From Annona cherimola (Eukaryota > Streptophyta > Magnoliopsida > Magnoliales > Annonaceae), in the NCBI GenBank assembly GCA_030490835.1, contig CM059975.1, positions 53,683,174-53,747,173 of the forward strand: a DNA stretch of 64,000 nt. Reading direction: 5' to 3'. A program made the position numbers and the translations under genes. The notes under the pieces are model-generated. The model saw only the letters and a list, made by a program, of their open reading frames with translations, was not told the DNA's origin and ran no database searches. Of this stretch, positions 41,511 to 51,239 are shown piece after piece. The first letter of the stretch is position 1, and each line of letters starts with the position of its first letter.

Positions 41511-42700
41511 GTACGTATTATTATTTGAATGAACAATTGAAGTTTAAATGACAAGGATATGAATAGATTGAACGATTAAATTTATAAATGATTGAGGTAT
41601 AGAAGGAGTGAGATTAATATAAACTGAATTCATAGACGAGATTTGCACATATAGAATCTGTGGAAATGAAAGTTATTAAATAAATTATTACGATAAGAAT
41701 GATATCAGAATTTGGATTGTGGTGGGTAAGGTAGAAATATTAACTGGAAAATATATATATAAGTTAAATGCACCAATATATATATATATATCTGTGCAGA
41801 TATGGTAAGTATTCGAATATACACACTATTCAATAACATTTAATATATAATATATATACAAATATATAGATACATATGCAGGCTAAACGAATCCTTACAA
41901 AGTTTTATTTAACAAAACAAATATCAGTAGAGAATTTATTTTGTAACACCTTAAAAAAAAAATATATATATATATTCAAGATATGAAATTTAAATTGTAG
42001 GCATGCAGAGTTGACGTACAAACCAAAAGCTAAAATCACTTCACATTTAAACAAACACCAAAACCGGTTAAAGATTTTCTGGAATCCATTCTACGTATTC
42101 TCTTTCTTGGTTACTATATATATCAATTAAAATAATTATAATCAGAAATTTAAACTTGTGGGTTCTTTCGATTAGATTTATATTAATAGGAGTTGTGGGT
42201 TCGCAATTGTGGATGGATCTATATTAATATAATGCACAAAAAAATATATATATATTTTAATATAGTACAAGAAACAAGTATTTTATTATTGTGATTTAGT
42301 TACGGTTAGCCTAATAAGATTGCTATTCGTTACATTTTAGATCTTTAGAAATGATGTGATTAAATGTAGGTATTTTATTTGTTCCATATGGATGACTAGA
42401 TATATATGAGAATAATATTTTATTTGGTTGGATTTTTAACGATGGAGACAAAAATATATATATATATTATTAGATGCCTGATTGGATATTGAACGGGTTG
42501 TAATGTATACATAAATGGATGCATGATATCCGGGGGTTTCCATGTTATATATATACGGGATATGATTTCAATTTTACATAATTGTGAATTTTGTTAAGAA
42601 GATGTGTGTATTAAATGTAGAGTTTAGATAATAAAATACAAGAAAGAAAATTTGTAGATAAGAAAAGGAATGTTTAATTAGGGTGCCAAGGTGAAATTGA

Positions 42701-42751
<51 letters not shown>

Positions 42752-42801
42752 GATTATCAATTAGGCTTCTATATTAACTAGCATTATATGTTTTGAACCA
42801 G
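41511..42801 (+). other. Candidate leader intron 1 (donor ACAG|GTACGT, acceptor AACCAG)
   Basis: A strong donor consensus stands at 41511, just after the AATAAA. A plausible acceptor ends at 42801, before ATCTTGCACA. The interval is AT-rich and full of out-of-frame ATGs. The pairing is a guess; other acceptors exist. Confidence 0.3.
42702..42750 (+). repeat. (AAT)n microsatellite, about 16 units
   Basis: An uninterrupted trinucleotide run in the U5 part of the 5' LTR. It is a likely site of length change between copies of this element. Confidence 0.95.
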
Positions 42802-42849
42802 ATCTTGCACATAAATGAGCAAAGGAAGGATAATTTGAAAGTAAAAGAG

Positions 42850-43640
42850 GTAAGTAGGACTTGTTTTGAACTGAATGATTTATTTTATATTTCTCGGGCA
42901 TGTATGTTTTGGATGTCGATGATTTGTATTATTTTTAGATTGATTTATTGTGATGTCGAATTCGAATTTGATTTATAAACGGTATGTGTTAGTCTTATAT
43001 TTTGGGCATATGCATGTGTGCATGGTGTGTTAGCATTTTCATGAGCCATGGCTGAAGATGTCGATTGAGAAGTGTTGTTTGTGATCATCGATGACGATTG
43101 ATGACATACCGCCGACTGGGGACCGGGGTATGGTTTAGCCATTGACGGTTGTGGGCCGTGATAAACCATTGGGCCATTGTGATGTGGTATTGGAGCCACA
43201 AATGTATTGAATTATTTGTTGATATTTATTGTGAGACCAGTATGTAGAGACTGGTACTCAGGCATGAGTGTCTGAGTTGAGCCATGGGCATAAGTTTGTG
43301 GCGGGGCCATGGGAGTGTGGAGATCATGGCAGGATATCACATTCACTTCCTTGTCATTTGACTTGGTATGGTGTTTCCCGCATTTGATTTTCTCGTGCTT
43401 AGCACTGATGTAAGACGGGGCAAGATATCGAACCTCCCCATTGGATTTGACTTATATAATCAGAAGATCATGTGTATGTATTGGAATGATGGATCATGAG
43501 CATGCAAATGGTATTGATTCAAACAAGATTTATGATTTATTTGAAAATGTGCATATTGTTTGAAACTCCTTTTGTTTAATTTATGTTTTGGTTCTACTTA
43601 CTGAGTTTGCCCGGACTCACCCTATTTTATCCTAATTTAG
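42850..43640 (+). other. Candidate leader intron 2 (donor GAG|GTAAGT, acceptor TAATTTAG)
   Basis: GAGGTAAGTAGG at 42847 is a near-perfect plant donor. CCTAATTTAG, ending at 43640 after a T-rich run and with an internal CTAAT branch-like motif, is a plausible acceptor. A second AG follows at 43646-43647. If used with candidate intron 1, it leaves a 48-nt exon at 42802-42849. Confidence 0.35.
43602..43619 (+). other. Small hairpin in U5
   Basis: TGAGT and ACTCA pair across an 8-base loop, just upstream of the T-rich acceptor-like stretch. Similar CTTACTGAGTT...ACTCACC blocks occur, as I recall, in LTRs of related plant elements. The function is unknown. Confidence 0.4.
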
Positions 43641-43954
43641 ATGACAGGTACGTGGGTGGAGACCAACGTAGGGTTGTTACACCAGATCAAACTAGGACAA
43701 GATGAATCCGAATTTTGATTATTTATTTTGAGTTTTAAGAGTGATGTAGGGACAACCTAATTATCTTATATTTTATGAATTTCAGCACTTGGATGCAACT
43801 CGATATATATGTGATGAGATAATTAATTTATATTATTAGTCTGTGAAACATTTGATATTATACCATAATTTAGATTAAATGTGTTCTCCCAATTATCATC
43901 GATCCTGTCATATTGGTAGCGACTGTAGACTTAGACATCGGGGCGCTACATAAG

Positions 43955-43966
43955 TGGTATCAGAGC
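43955..43966 (+). other. Primer-binding site, initiator tRNA-Met type
   Basis: TGGTATCAGAGC is the standard plant PBS complementary to the 3' end of tRNA-iMet. It lies four bases after the LTR end and marks where minus-strand synthesis would be primed. The 166 bases from here to gag are untranslated leader; an AG dinucleotide stands immediately before the gag ATG at 44131-44132. Confidence 0.93.
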
Positions 43967-44132
43967 AAATAATGGGTAAGAACTACAACATATGATATAA
44001 TAAAGATTAGTGACTAGAATTTTGCTTGGGGTATGTTAGTTTAGGAGAATAAACTAAAAATAATAGGCTACTTAAATGCTTACTTTTGTGGCTAAAGAAT
44101 GAAAAGTTGCTGAGTTTATGTTTTATCAATAG

Positions 44133-45677
44133 ATGGTAAATATTAGAGGCAGTCGAGGGAGACCTCGTGGGTCAAGGCGCACTACAATTCATGATACTCG
44201 AACTCATGTACCCCCAGAGGAAGAAGTTCCTGAGCCAGCGGCTACTGCAAATGAAGCAAATAATGAAGTTGGACCTGATCATGTTTTGCCTACAATGGAA
44301 AATATTATGGGGAATCCTGTGTTGATAGGATTTATGGATACAATGCGTGGAGCTATGCACGAAATGCAACAAGAACTTCGCCGAGAGATGCAAGAGGAGT
44401 TGTCTCAAGTTAGACAACTTGTGACAAGTCAACTGCCAAATCCTACATCATCTAACCAGGGCCCAACAGTTCAGCCCTCAGTTATGACCGATACGCAGAC
44501 TAGAGGACTTCGTTTTCCCCAAAGAGAACCAACAACCCCAGTAGTTGCATTCCAAGCAGGACCATCTACGCGAATAGCGGGGGATGATGATGGTATTCGA
44601 GTTACAGCTGGGCCAATACAGGTTGAAAATCCTGAACAGGAGGAGAAGAGAGAAAGGAATAAACTAAGGACATTTCAAGGCATGCAACCGCCTAAATTTT
44701 CAGGAGAGGTAGATTATAAGGCAGCCTCCAATTGGATTAAACAATTGGAGAAGATCTTCAAATGTCTTAAGTGCACTGAGGAGCAGAAAGTGCGCTATGC
44801 CATTTACCTATTGGAGGGTGATGCAGAACAATGGTGGGACTCGGAGCAACAAACATTGCCTGAAGGAGGTGAGGATCTCTTGACATGGGCTGAGTTTCAG
44901 CATCGTTTCTTTCAGTACTATATCCCTGATAGTGAGAGGGTACAAAGATCTGCAGAATTCCACTCTCTTGTTCAGGGAAATATGTCAGTCACAGAGTATG
45001 ATCTTCAGTTTCGATCTTTGTCTCGGTTTGTGGCATGGACAAAGACTGACCCATTGGAGAAGGCGCGCAAATTTCGTGAAGGACTAAAGCCTTCGATTCG
45101 AACTAAAATATCTGTGATCCGAACTGATGATTACAAAGTGATTTTAGACATGGCTCGTAGTGTGGAGCGAGAAGAACTGGAATGGGGAAAATCTCAAATC
45201 AAGAAGAGAAATGCTGAGCTGAAGAAACAAGGCAGGTTCCAAAGCAATAAGAAGCCTCATATTGAACCCCAACATAGGAACACTGCCCAGAAACCACCCA
45301 AGATGATCAAATGTTTTGGTTGTGGTGAGATTGGCCATATAAAGTCTCGATGTCCTCATGCCAATACTTTTTGTCATCATTGTGGACAGCAAGGACATCG
45401 TCGGCCTATGTGTCCACAGCTTCAGACAGGGGTACCTCAAATGGTTAATGTACCAACGCGACAACCACAACGACAACAAAACGGACCAATACGTGCACCT
45501 ATTGCAACACGTGGTGTAGGTCTAAGAGGACGACCTAATCAAATACCACAATATCAACCCCAACAGCAACCACTCCGCATTGAGCAAAGGCCACAAGCCA
45601 CAAGCCGTATTCAGGCAACTACAGCAGAGGAGGTGCAAGTTGCTCATGAGGTGGTGACAGGTAACTCTTTAAGTTAA
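44133..45677 (+). CDS. gag: Gag capsid/nucleocapsid protein, 514 aa
   Basis: The structural protein that would form the retrotransposon particle and package its RNA in the cytoplasm. The N-terminus is basic and Arg/Gly-rich (residues 1-17), followed by a Glu/Gln-rich, probably coiled-coil segment at about 70-100. A Retrotrans_gag-type domain lies at about 180-345, starting near PPKFSG and including EQWWD and a pair of Tyr in FFQYYIPD. Two CCHC zinc knuckles follow: C394, C397, H402, C407 and C414, C417, H422, C427. The tail to about 500 is rich in Gln, Pro and Arg. The ATG at 44133 is chosen because it opens the frame and gives a typical N-terminus. The last four residues and the stop lie inside the proposed intron that starts at 45661, so this 514-aa form would come from unspliced RNA. 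No internal stop is present. The lineage call rests on recognition only. Confidence 0.93.
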   Translation: MVNIRGSRGRPRGSRRTTIHDTRTHVPPEEEVPEPAATANEANNEVGPDHVLPTMENIMGNPVLIGFMDTMRGAMHEMQQELRREMQEELSQVRQLVTSQLPNPTSSNQGPTVQPSVMTDTQTRGLRFPQREPTTPVVAFQAGPSTRIAGDDDGIRVTAGPIQVENPEQEEKRERNKLRTFQGMQPPKFSGEVDYKAASNWIKQLEKIFKCLKCTEEQKVRYAIYLLEGDAEQWWDSEQQTLPEGGEDLLTWAEFQHRFFQYYIPDSERVQRSAEFHSLVQGNMSVTEYDLQFRSLSRFVAWTKTDPLEKARKFREGLKPSIRTKISVIRTDDYKVILDMARSVEREELEWGKSQIKKRNAELKKQGRFQSNKKPHIEPQHRNTAQKPPKMIKCFGCGEIGHIKSRCPHANTFCHHCGQQGHRRPMCPQLQTGVPQMVNVPTRQPQRQQNGPIRAPIATRGVGLRGRPNQIPQYQPQQQPLRIEQRPQATSRIQATTAEEVQVAHEVVTGNSLS

Positions 45678-45752
45678 AAAAAAAAATCACTAATTTTCTA
45701 TTTATACTCTTAAAAATGCATTACTTATGTCATGTAAATATATATATATCAG
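45661..45752 (+). other. Proposed 92-bp spliceosomal intron between gag and protease
   Basis: The interval begins GTAACT after ACAG and ends TATATATATCAG before GT. It has 17 G+C of 92 (18.5%), far below the flanking coding sequence. A branch-like CTAAT lies at 45690-45694. Exon 1 ends after the first base of a Gly codon and exon 2 supplies the other two (phase 1). Removal fuses gag codon 509 to the frame of pol residue 14 onward without a stop, giving 1637 codons in total, a normal length for a Tekay-type polyprotein. The segment between the gag tail and the protease then has no extra linker. Left in, it ends Gag five codons later. The 11-A run at 45676-45686 is inside it. Splicing has not been observed; this is inference from the sequence. 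Confidence 0.72.
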
Positions 45753-48700
45753 GTGAACTTTCAATTTGTGGACAATTAGCGTATGTTTTATTTGATCCCG
45801 GTGCTACCCATTCCTTTGTTTCATATACATTCGCAATGAGAGCGCAATTATATTTGGAAAATATGGAGTCAACCATGAGAATATCTACACCTTTACGGGT
45901 AGTGTGTACTGCAACACAAATATGTTTAGACTGTCCAGTAATTATAGAAGGTAGGCCTTATCCTGCTGATTTGATCGTATTAGACACTTGTGAGTTGGAT
46001 GTGATACTTGGGATGGATTGGCTAAGTAAATGGAGTGCGGTAGTCTACTGTAAAGAGAAGCAAGTCGTAATCAGACCTAAGAACTGCCTACCCGTCACTT
46101 TCACTGGGAGGTCACAAGATAGAGTTCCAAAGCTAATATCATCCATGAAAGCAAAAAGATTAATGCGGAAGGGGTGTATAGCATATCTAGTTTTCGCAGT
46201 TGATGCAGAACCTGAAGGCAAAAGACTAGAAACTATACCCATAGCAAGAGATTTTCCCGATGTATTTCCTGAAGAGTTACCTGGTCTACCCCCAGAGCGG
46301 GAGGTAGAATTCAGCATCGAATTATATGCAGGTACTAGCCCTATATCAAAGGCACCATATAGGATGGCACCAATAGAGCTTGAAGAGTTGAAGAAGCAGC
46401 TCCAAGAGTTATTAGCCAAAGGCTTCATTCGTCCTAGTGTATCTCCATGGGGTGCACCAGTCCTATTTGTGAAGAAAAAAGATGGTAGCCTTAGACTCTG
46501 TATTGATTATAGAGAGTTGAACAAGGTAACAGTCAAAAATAAATATCCGTTACCACGAATTGATGATCTTTTAGATCAATTAAAGGGTGCTAGTGTATTT
46601 TCTAAGATTGATCTACAGTCAGGGTATCATCAAATGCGAATTCGAGATACTGATATCTTGAAAACTGCATTCAGAACTAGATATGGCCATTATGAATTTT
46701 TGGTGATGCCGTTTGGTTTGACTAATGCACCTGCGTTCTTTATGGATTTGATGAATCGTATTTTTCGGGAGTATCTTGATCAGTTTGTAGTGGTCTTCAT
46801 TGATGACATATTGATATACTCTAAAGATAATATAGAACACGAATACCATCTACGGTTAGTCTTGCAAAGACTACGGGAGCAAAAATTATATGCTAAGTTA
46901 AAAAAATGTGACTTCTGGTTACCCCGTGTTTGCTTCCTCGGGCATGTGGTGTCGGGAGATGGCATAGCAGTTGATCCGCAAAAGATTGAGGCTGTGGTAA
47001 ACTGGGTAAGACCAAGCACTGTGACAGAGGTTCGAAGCTTTCTTGGGTTAGCTGGTTATTATAGGCGATTCGTAAAGGGATTCTCGACAATCGCTTTGCC
47101 TCTCACCAACTTAACTAGAAAGAATGTAAAATTTGATTGGAATGACCGATGTGAGGAAGCCTTTCAAAAGTTAAAGCAGCGGTTAGTGGAAGCTCCTATT
47201 TTGGCTATTCCTTCAGGAACAGGAGGCTTTGTGATATACAGCGATGCATCCAAGAAAGGTTTGGGTTGCGTGTTGATGCAAAATGGCAAGGTGATTGCTT
47301 ATGCATCTAGGCAATTAAGGATGCATGAGCAAAACTATCCAACCCATGACTTAGAGCTTGCAGCAGTTGTATTTGCCTTGAAACTTTGGAGGCATTATTT
47401 ATATGGAGAAAGGTGCGACATCTATACAGACCATAAAAGCCTTAAGTATATTTTCACTCAGAAAGAGCTGAATATGCGACAACGACGATGGTTAGAATTG
47501 CTAAAAGACTATGACCTGACAATTTTGTATCATCCAGGCAAGGCAAATGTTGTAGCTGATGCACTTAGTAGAAAATCGGGTGATAGTAGGGCTAGTATGC
47601 TTACTGCCCAACCCATTCTCTTTGAGGAGATGAGAAGAATGGATCTTTGTGTTGATGTGGAAGGAGTTGTAGCTCGAATCAGTAATTTGAGTTTGCAACC
47701 CACTATATTTGATGAGATCAAAGAGGCTCAGCAGAATACATCGGACATCAATTTTATACGTAGAAAGGAGCGCACCATGAGGGGTGAATTGCCAGACTTC
47801 ACTATTAAGGATGATGGTGTTCTCCGATTTCGAAATCGATTAGCCATTCCACGAGGAACTGCAATAATTGCAGATATATTGCAAGAGGCCCATTATAGTC
47901 CTTATTCTATTCATCCTGGTAGTAATAAAATGTATCAAGATTTGAAATCACAGTATTGGTGGGATGGAATGAAGAATGATGTGGCAAAATTTGTGGCTAA
48001 GTGTTTGACTTGTCAGCAAGTCAAAGCAGAACATCAAAGACCTGGCGGATTGCTACAGCAAATTGAGATACCGACATGGAAATGGGAGGAAATCACTATG
48101 GATTTTATCATCGGTTTACCTAAAACCCGTGCCGGATATGACAGTATTTGGGTTATTGTTGATAGATTAACCAAGTCAGCACATTTTGTTCCTGTAAGGA
48201 CTACTTATACAGCTGAAAAGTTAGCTTGGATCTATCACAAAGAGATTGTCAAGTTGCATGGAGTGCCAAAGTCTATCATATCTGATAGAGGTTCGGTATT
48301 CACTTCTCGATTTTGGAAGGCATTGCATACCGCGATGGGAACTAGATTAAAGTTCAGTTCAGCCTTTCATCCTCAGACAGATGGACAGACTGAGAGAGTT
48401 AATCAACAACTTGAGGACATGCTTCGAGCCTGTGTGATGGATTGGGGTAATAATTGGAGCGAGTACCTATCATTGGCAGAGTTTGCATATAACAATAGCT
48501 ACCACTCTAGTATACAGATGGCACCATTCGAAGCATTATATGGAAGAAAATGTAGATCCCCACTATGTTGGGATGCAGTTGGTGAGGCTACTATCTTGGG
48601 ACCTCAGATGATTGCAGAGACTGAAGAAAAAGTTGCTAAAATTCGGGAGAAGATCCTCGTGGCTCAGTCACGACAAAAGAGCTATGCAGACACTCGACGT

Positions 48701-49138
48701 AGACCACTGGAGTTTACGGTGGGTGACAAGGTATTTCTGAGAGTCTCACCAATGAAGGGTGTGGTTCGTTTTGGCATCAAAGGAAAGTTAAGTCCTATGT
48801 ATGTCGGACCTTATGAAATATTGGAAAGAATAGGGAAGGTGGCTTATCGATTGGCACTTCCACCCGCCTTATCAGGGGTACATGATGTTTTTCATGTATC
48901 TACCTTGCGAAAGTACGAACCGGATCCTTCTCATATTTTGCAACCCCAGCAAATTAGTATTCAAGAAAATTTACATTATGAGGAGAAGCCTATTCGAATT
49001 ATTGACAACAAGGTCAAACAGTTAAGAAATAAGTCTATTCGACTAGTGAAAGTTCAATGGAGCAACCACACAGAAGATGAGGCAACGTGGGAATTAGAAT
49101 CTATTATGAAAGACAAATATCCATATCTTGAGTTCTAG
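45716..49138 (+). CDS. pol: Pol polyprotein: protease, reverse transcriptase, RNase H, integrase, chromodomain
   Basis: The enzymes for copying the element's RNA into DNA and inserting it into chromatin. Aspartic protease: D27 in FDPGATHSF, then ILGMDWL at 97-103. Reverse transcriptase: about 220-420, with D299, the PFG motif at 332-334 and D363-D364 in FIDDIL. RNase H: D510, E547, D572 and D615. Integrase: zinc motif H726, H733, C763, C766, then D796, D857 and E893, with 35 residues between the last two; GPY at 1031-1033. Chromodomain: about 1092-1140, ending at the stop. All catalytic residues are present and there is no internal stop. The Met at 45716 is only the first ATG in the open frame. 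Residues 1-13 fall in the proposed intron or at its edge and are unlike protease N-termini, so the real product is probably Gag-Pol from spliced RNA. Confidence 0.95.
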   Translation: MHYLCHVNIYISGELSICGQLAYVLFDPGATHSFVSYTFAMRAQLYLENMESTMRISTPLRVVCTATQICLDCPVIIEGRPYPADLIVLDTCELDVILGMDWLSKWSAVVYCKEKQVVIRPKNCLPVTFTGRSQDRVPKLISSMKAKRLMRKGCIAYLVFAVDAEPEGKRLETIPIARDFPDVFPEELPGLPPEREVEFSIELYAGTSPISKAPYRMAPIELEELKKQLQELLAKGFIRPSVSPWGAPVLFVKKKDGSLRLCIDYRELNKVTVKNKYPLPRIDDLLDQLKGASVFSKIDLQSGYHQMRIRDTDILKTAFRTRYGHYEFLVMPFGLTNAPAFFMDLMNRIFREYLDQFVVVFIDDILIYSKDNIEHEYHLRLVLQRLREQKLYAKLKKCDFWLPRVCFLGHVVSGDGIAVDPQKIEAVVNWVRPSTVTEVRSFLGLAGYYRRFVKGFSTIALPLTNLTRKNVKFDWNDRCEEAFQKLKQRLVEAPILAIPSGTGGFVIYSDASKKGLGCVLMQNGKVIAYASRQLRMHEQNYPTHDLELAAVVFALKLWRHYLYGERCDIYTDHKSLKYIFTQKELNMRQRRWLELLKDYDLTILYHPGKANVVADALSRKSGDSRASMLTAQPILFEEMRRMDLCVDVEGVVARISNLSLQPTIFDEIKEAQQNTSDINFIRRKERTMRGELPDFTIKDDGVLRFRNRLAIPRGTAIIADILQEAHYSPYSIHPGSNKMYQDLKSQYWWDGMKNDVAKFVAKCLTCQQVKAEHQRPGGLLQQIEIPTWKWEEITMDFIIGLPKTRAGYDSIWVIVDRLTKSAHFVPVRTTYTAEKLAWIYHKEIVKLHGVPKSIISDRGSVFTSRFWKALHTAMGTRLKFSSAFHPQTDGQTERVNQQLEDMLRACVMDWGNNWSEYLSLAEFAYNNSYHSSIQMAPFEALYGRKCRSPLCWDAVGEATILGPQMIAETEEKVAKIREKILVAQSRQKSYADTRRRPLEFTVGDKVFLRVSPMKGVVRFGIKGKLSPMYVGPYEILERIGKVAYRLALPPALSGVHDVFHVSTLRKYEPDPSHILQPQQISIQENLHYEEKPIRIIDNKVKQLRNKSIRLVKVQWSNHTEDEATWELESIMKDKYPYLEF
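48989..49135 (+). other. C-terminal chromodomain of the integrase (residues about 1092-1140)
   Basis: The segment from PIRIID to the final residue has the chromodomain pattern, with LVKVQW (W1115) and ATWE (W1125). The first aromatic-cage residue is missing, and the position of the third is occupied by polar residues (SNH). Group II chromodomains of plant chromoviruses are described as lacking the first and usually the third aromatic. In related elements this domain is thought to steer integration to heterochromatin, which fits the satellite location. Confidence 0.8.
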
Positions 49139-49140
49139 CT

Positions 49141-49160
49141 AAGTTTCGAGGACGAAACTT
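49141..49160 (+). other. Conserved hairpin just after pol
   Basis: AAGTTTCG and CGAAACTT are perfect 8-base inverted repeats around AGGA, two bases after the pol stop codon. The TTTCGAGGACGAAA core is a familiar block in the 3' region of Tekay-like plant elements. Its role is not established. Confidence 0.8.
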
Positions 49161-49165
49161 TTAAT

Positions 49166-49179
49166 AAGGTGAGTGTAAA
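49166..49179 (+). other. Degenerate polypurine tract
   Basis: AAGGTGAG followed by TGTAAA ends directly at the 3' LTR start. It is where plus-strand synthesis would be primed. The purine run is interrupted by T, unlike the longer G-rich tract usual in this clade. Confidence 0.55.
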
Positions 49180-49295
49180 TGTAAACCCCTAATTACTTTA
49201 TGAATTTTAAATTACTATTAGCATGTTAATTAAAATGCAAAATTAAGGTTATGTAATTTTAATTAAAATCGTGGAAGTATGATATTATTTAAATA
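49180..49295 (+). mobile_element. Truncated 3' LTR, first 116 bp only
   Basis: It is identical base for base to 40363-40478 and then passes into satellite sequence. AATA at 49292-49295 is shared by the LTR and the satellite, so the join has 4 bp of microhomology. The TATA box, the polyadenylation signal and the rest of the 3588-bp LTR are missing on this side. Identity over 116 bp suggests a young insertion but is too short to date it. Confidence 0.93.
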
Positions 49296-51239
49296 CATAC
49301 AAATAATTTGTTAGTATTTTAAATTAAAAATAAAATTATTTGAACTTTATTTCAGAATTTTGATAATTAAATTTTTATTTAATAACTATTTTATAAAATT
49401 AATTTATTAAAAAGTTAATCTAAGATAATTTTAATGACACTAATCAAGATCGTAAACTTGTACCCAAGAGTTGGGCCTCAATACGTCGATTTGATGATTC
49501 GTATTTTAACTTTAAAATAGAAAATTATTTCAACGGTAGTTCAAAATTTTAATAATTGAATTTTAATTCATAATTATTTTGTTAAATTAATACATTAAAT
49601 CAGTTAATCTAAGATAATTTTTTAATGACAGTAATCAAGATCGTAGACCTTTACTCATGGGTTTGGCCTCAATACATACAAATAATTGGTTAGTATTTTA
49701 ATTTAAAAATAAAATTATTTGAACTGTAGTTCAAAATTTTGAAAATTGAATTTTTATTTAATAACTATTTTGTAAAATTAATGGATTAGAAAGTTAATCT
49801 AAGATAATTTTAATGACACTAATCAAGATCGTAAACTTGTACCCATGAGTTGGGCCTCAATACGTCGATTTGATGGTTCGTATTTTAACTTTAAAATAAA
49901 AAATTATTTCAACGGTAGTTCAACATTTTAATAATTGAATTTTATTTAATAATTATTTTGTTAAATTAATACATTAAATCAGTTAATCTAAGATAATTTT
50001 TTAATGACAGTAATCAAGATAGTAGACCTTTACTCATGGGTTTGGCCTCAATACATACAAATAATTGGTTAGTATTTCAAATTAAAGATAAAAAATTATT
50101 TGAACTGTAGTTAGGAATTTTGAAAATTGAATTTTTATTTAATAACTATTTTGTAAAATTAATGGAATAGAAAGTTAATCTAAGATAATTTTAATGACAA
50201 TAATCAAGATCGTAAACTTGTACCCATGAGTTGGGCCTCAATACGTCGATTTGATGGTTCGTATTTTAACTTTAAAATAAAAAATTATTTCAACGGTAGT
50301 TCAAAATTTTAATAATTGAATTTTTTTTCATAATTATTTTGTTAAATTAATAGATTAAATTAGTTAATCTAAGATAATTTTTTAATGACAGTAATCAAGA
50401 TCGTAGACCTTTACTCATGGGTTGGTCCTCAATACATACAAATAATTGGTTAGTATTTCAAATTAAAGATAAAAAATTATTTGAACTGTAGTTCAGAATT
50501 TTGAAAATTAAATTTTTATTTAATAACTATTTTGTAAAATTAATGGATTAGAAAGTTAATCTAAGATAATTTTAATGACACTAATCAAGATCGTAAACTT
50601 GTACCCATGAATTGGGCCTCAATACGTCAATTTGATGGTTCGTATTTTAACTTTAAAATAAAAAGTTAGTTCAACGGTAGTTCAAAATTTTAATAATTAA
50701 ATTTTATTTAATAATTATTTTGTTAAATTAATAGATAAAATTAGTTAATCTAAGATAATTTTTTAATGACAGTAATCAAGATCGTAGACCTTTACTCAAG
50801 GGTTGGGCCTCAATACATACAAATAATTTGTTAGTATTTTAAATTAAAAATAAAATTATTTGAACTGTTGTTCAGAATTTTGATAATTAAATTTTTATTT
50901 AATACCTATTTTGTAAAATTAATGGATTAAAAAGTTAATCTAAGATAATTTTAATGACAATAATCAAGATCGTAAACTTGTACCCATGAGTTGGGCCTCA
51001 ATACGTCGATTTGATTGTTCGTATTTTAACTTTAAAATAAAAAATTATTTCAACGGTAGTTCAAAATTTTAATAATTGAATTTTATTTAATAATTATTTT
51101 TTTAAATTAATAGATAAAATTAGTTAATCTAAGATAATTTTTTAATGACAGTAATCAACATCGTAGAACTGTACTCAAGGGTTGAGCCTCAATACATACA
51201 AATAATTTGTTAGTATTTTAAATTAAAAATAAAATTATT

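Larger units (their letters stand above)
40363..43950 (+). mobile_element. 5' LTR, 3588 bp, apparently full length
   Basis: It starts TGTAAACCCC directly after satellite sequence and ends GGGGCGCTACA four bases before the primer-binding site. The ends are roughly inverse to each other, as expected of an LTR. The first 116 bases are repeated exactly at 49180-49295. It is AT-rich with several (TA)n runs near 41745, 41780, 41962, 42245 and 42452. A less AT-rich block follows at about 43010-43450. A TATA box and a polyadenylation signal about 150 bp apart give the order U3 (40363 to about 41385), R, and a very long U5 of over 2 kb. No convincing gene lies in it. Confidence 0.92.
40363..49295 (+). 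mobile_element. Ty3/gypsy LTR retrotransposon, Tekay/Del-like chromovirus, 3' LTR truncated
   Basis: The order is 5' LTR, PBS, gag, protease, reverse transcriptase, RNase H, integrase, chromodomain, polypurine tract, 3' LTR remnant. Integrase after RNase H places it in Ty3/gypsy (Metaviridae). The C-terminal chromodomain and the AAGTTTCGAGGACGAAACTT hairpin after pol point to the Tekay/Del chromovirus clade, by my recognition rather than by a search. The LTR ends fit: TGTAAACCCC at the start, GGGGCGCTACA at the end of the 5' LTR. Both reading frames are open, so the insertion looks recent. The 3' LTR has only its first 116 bp, so the element lacks a complete right end and should not be able to complete a normal copy cycle. 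Confidence 0.95.

Noticed and set aside
42793..42978. A 61-codon open frame on the + strand within the 5' LTR
   Set aside because: It is AT-rich leader sequence with no recognisable domain, and it overlaps the candidate splice donor at 42850. It is most likely a chance upstream frame.
42945..43199. An 84-codon open frame on the - strand in the LTR
   Set aside because: Low-complexity composition (Pro, Ser, Thr, His) from the GC-richer block read in reverse, with no promoter or domain evidence.
45665..45686. Programmed -1 frameshift at the gag stop, near TTTAAGT and an 11-A run
   Set aside because: The frames do overlap for 13 bases, but the heptamer is imperfect and a shift would insert about 30 residues rich in Lys, Ile and Leu before the protease. 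The intron explains the base composition, the ends and the spacing better. It is kept as the main alternative, together with a simple frame-breaking mutation.
44172..47721. Several - strand and alternate-frame open frames of 63-127 codons across gag and pol
   Set aside because: They lie opposite well-supported domains on the + strand and have no protein family features of their own. They are shadows.
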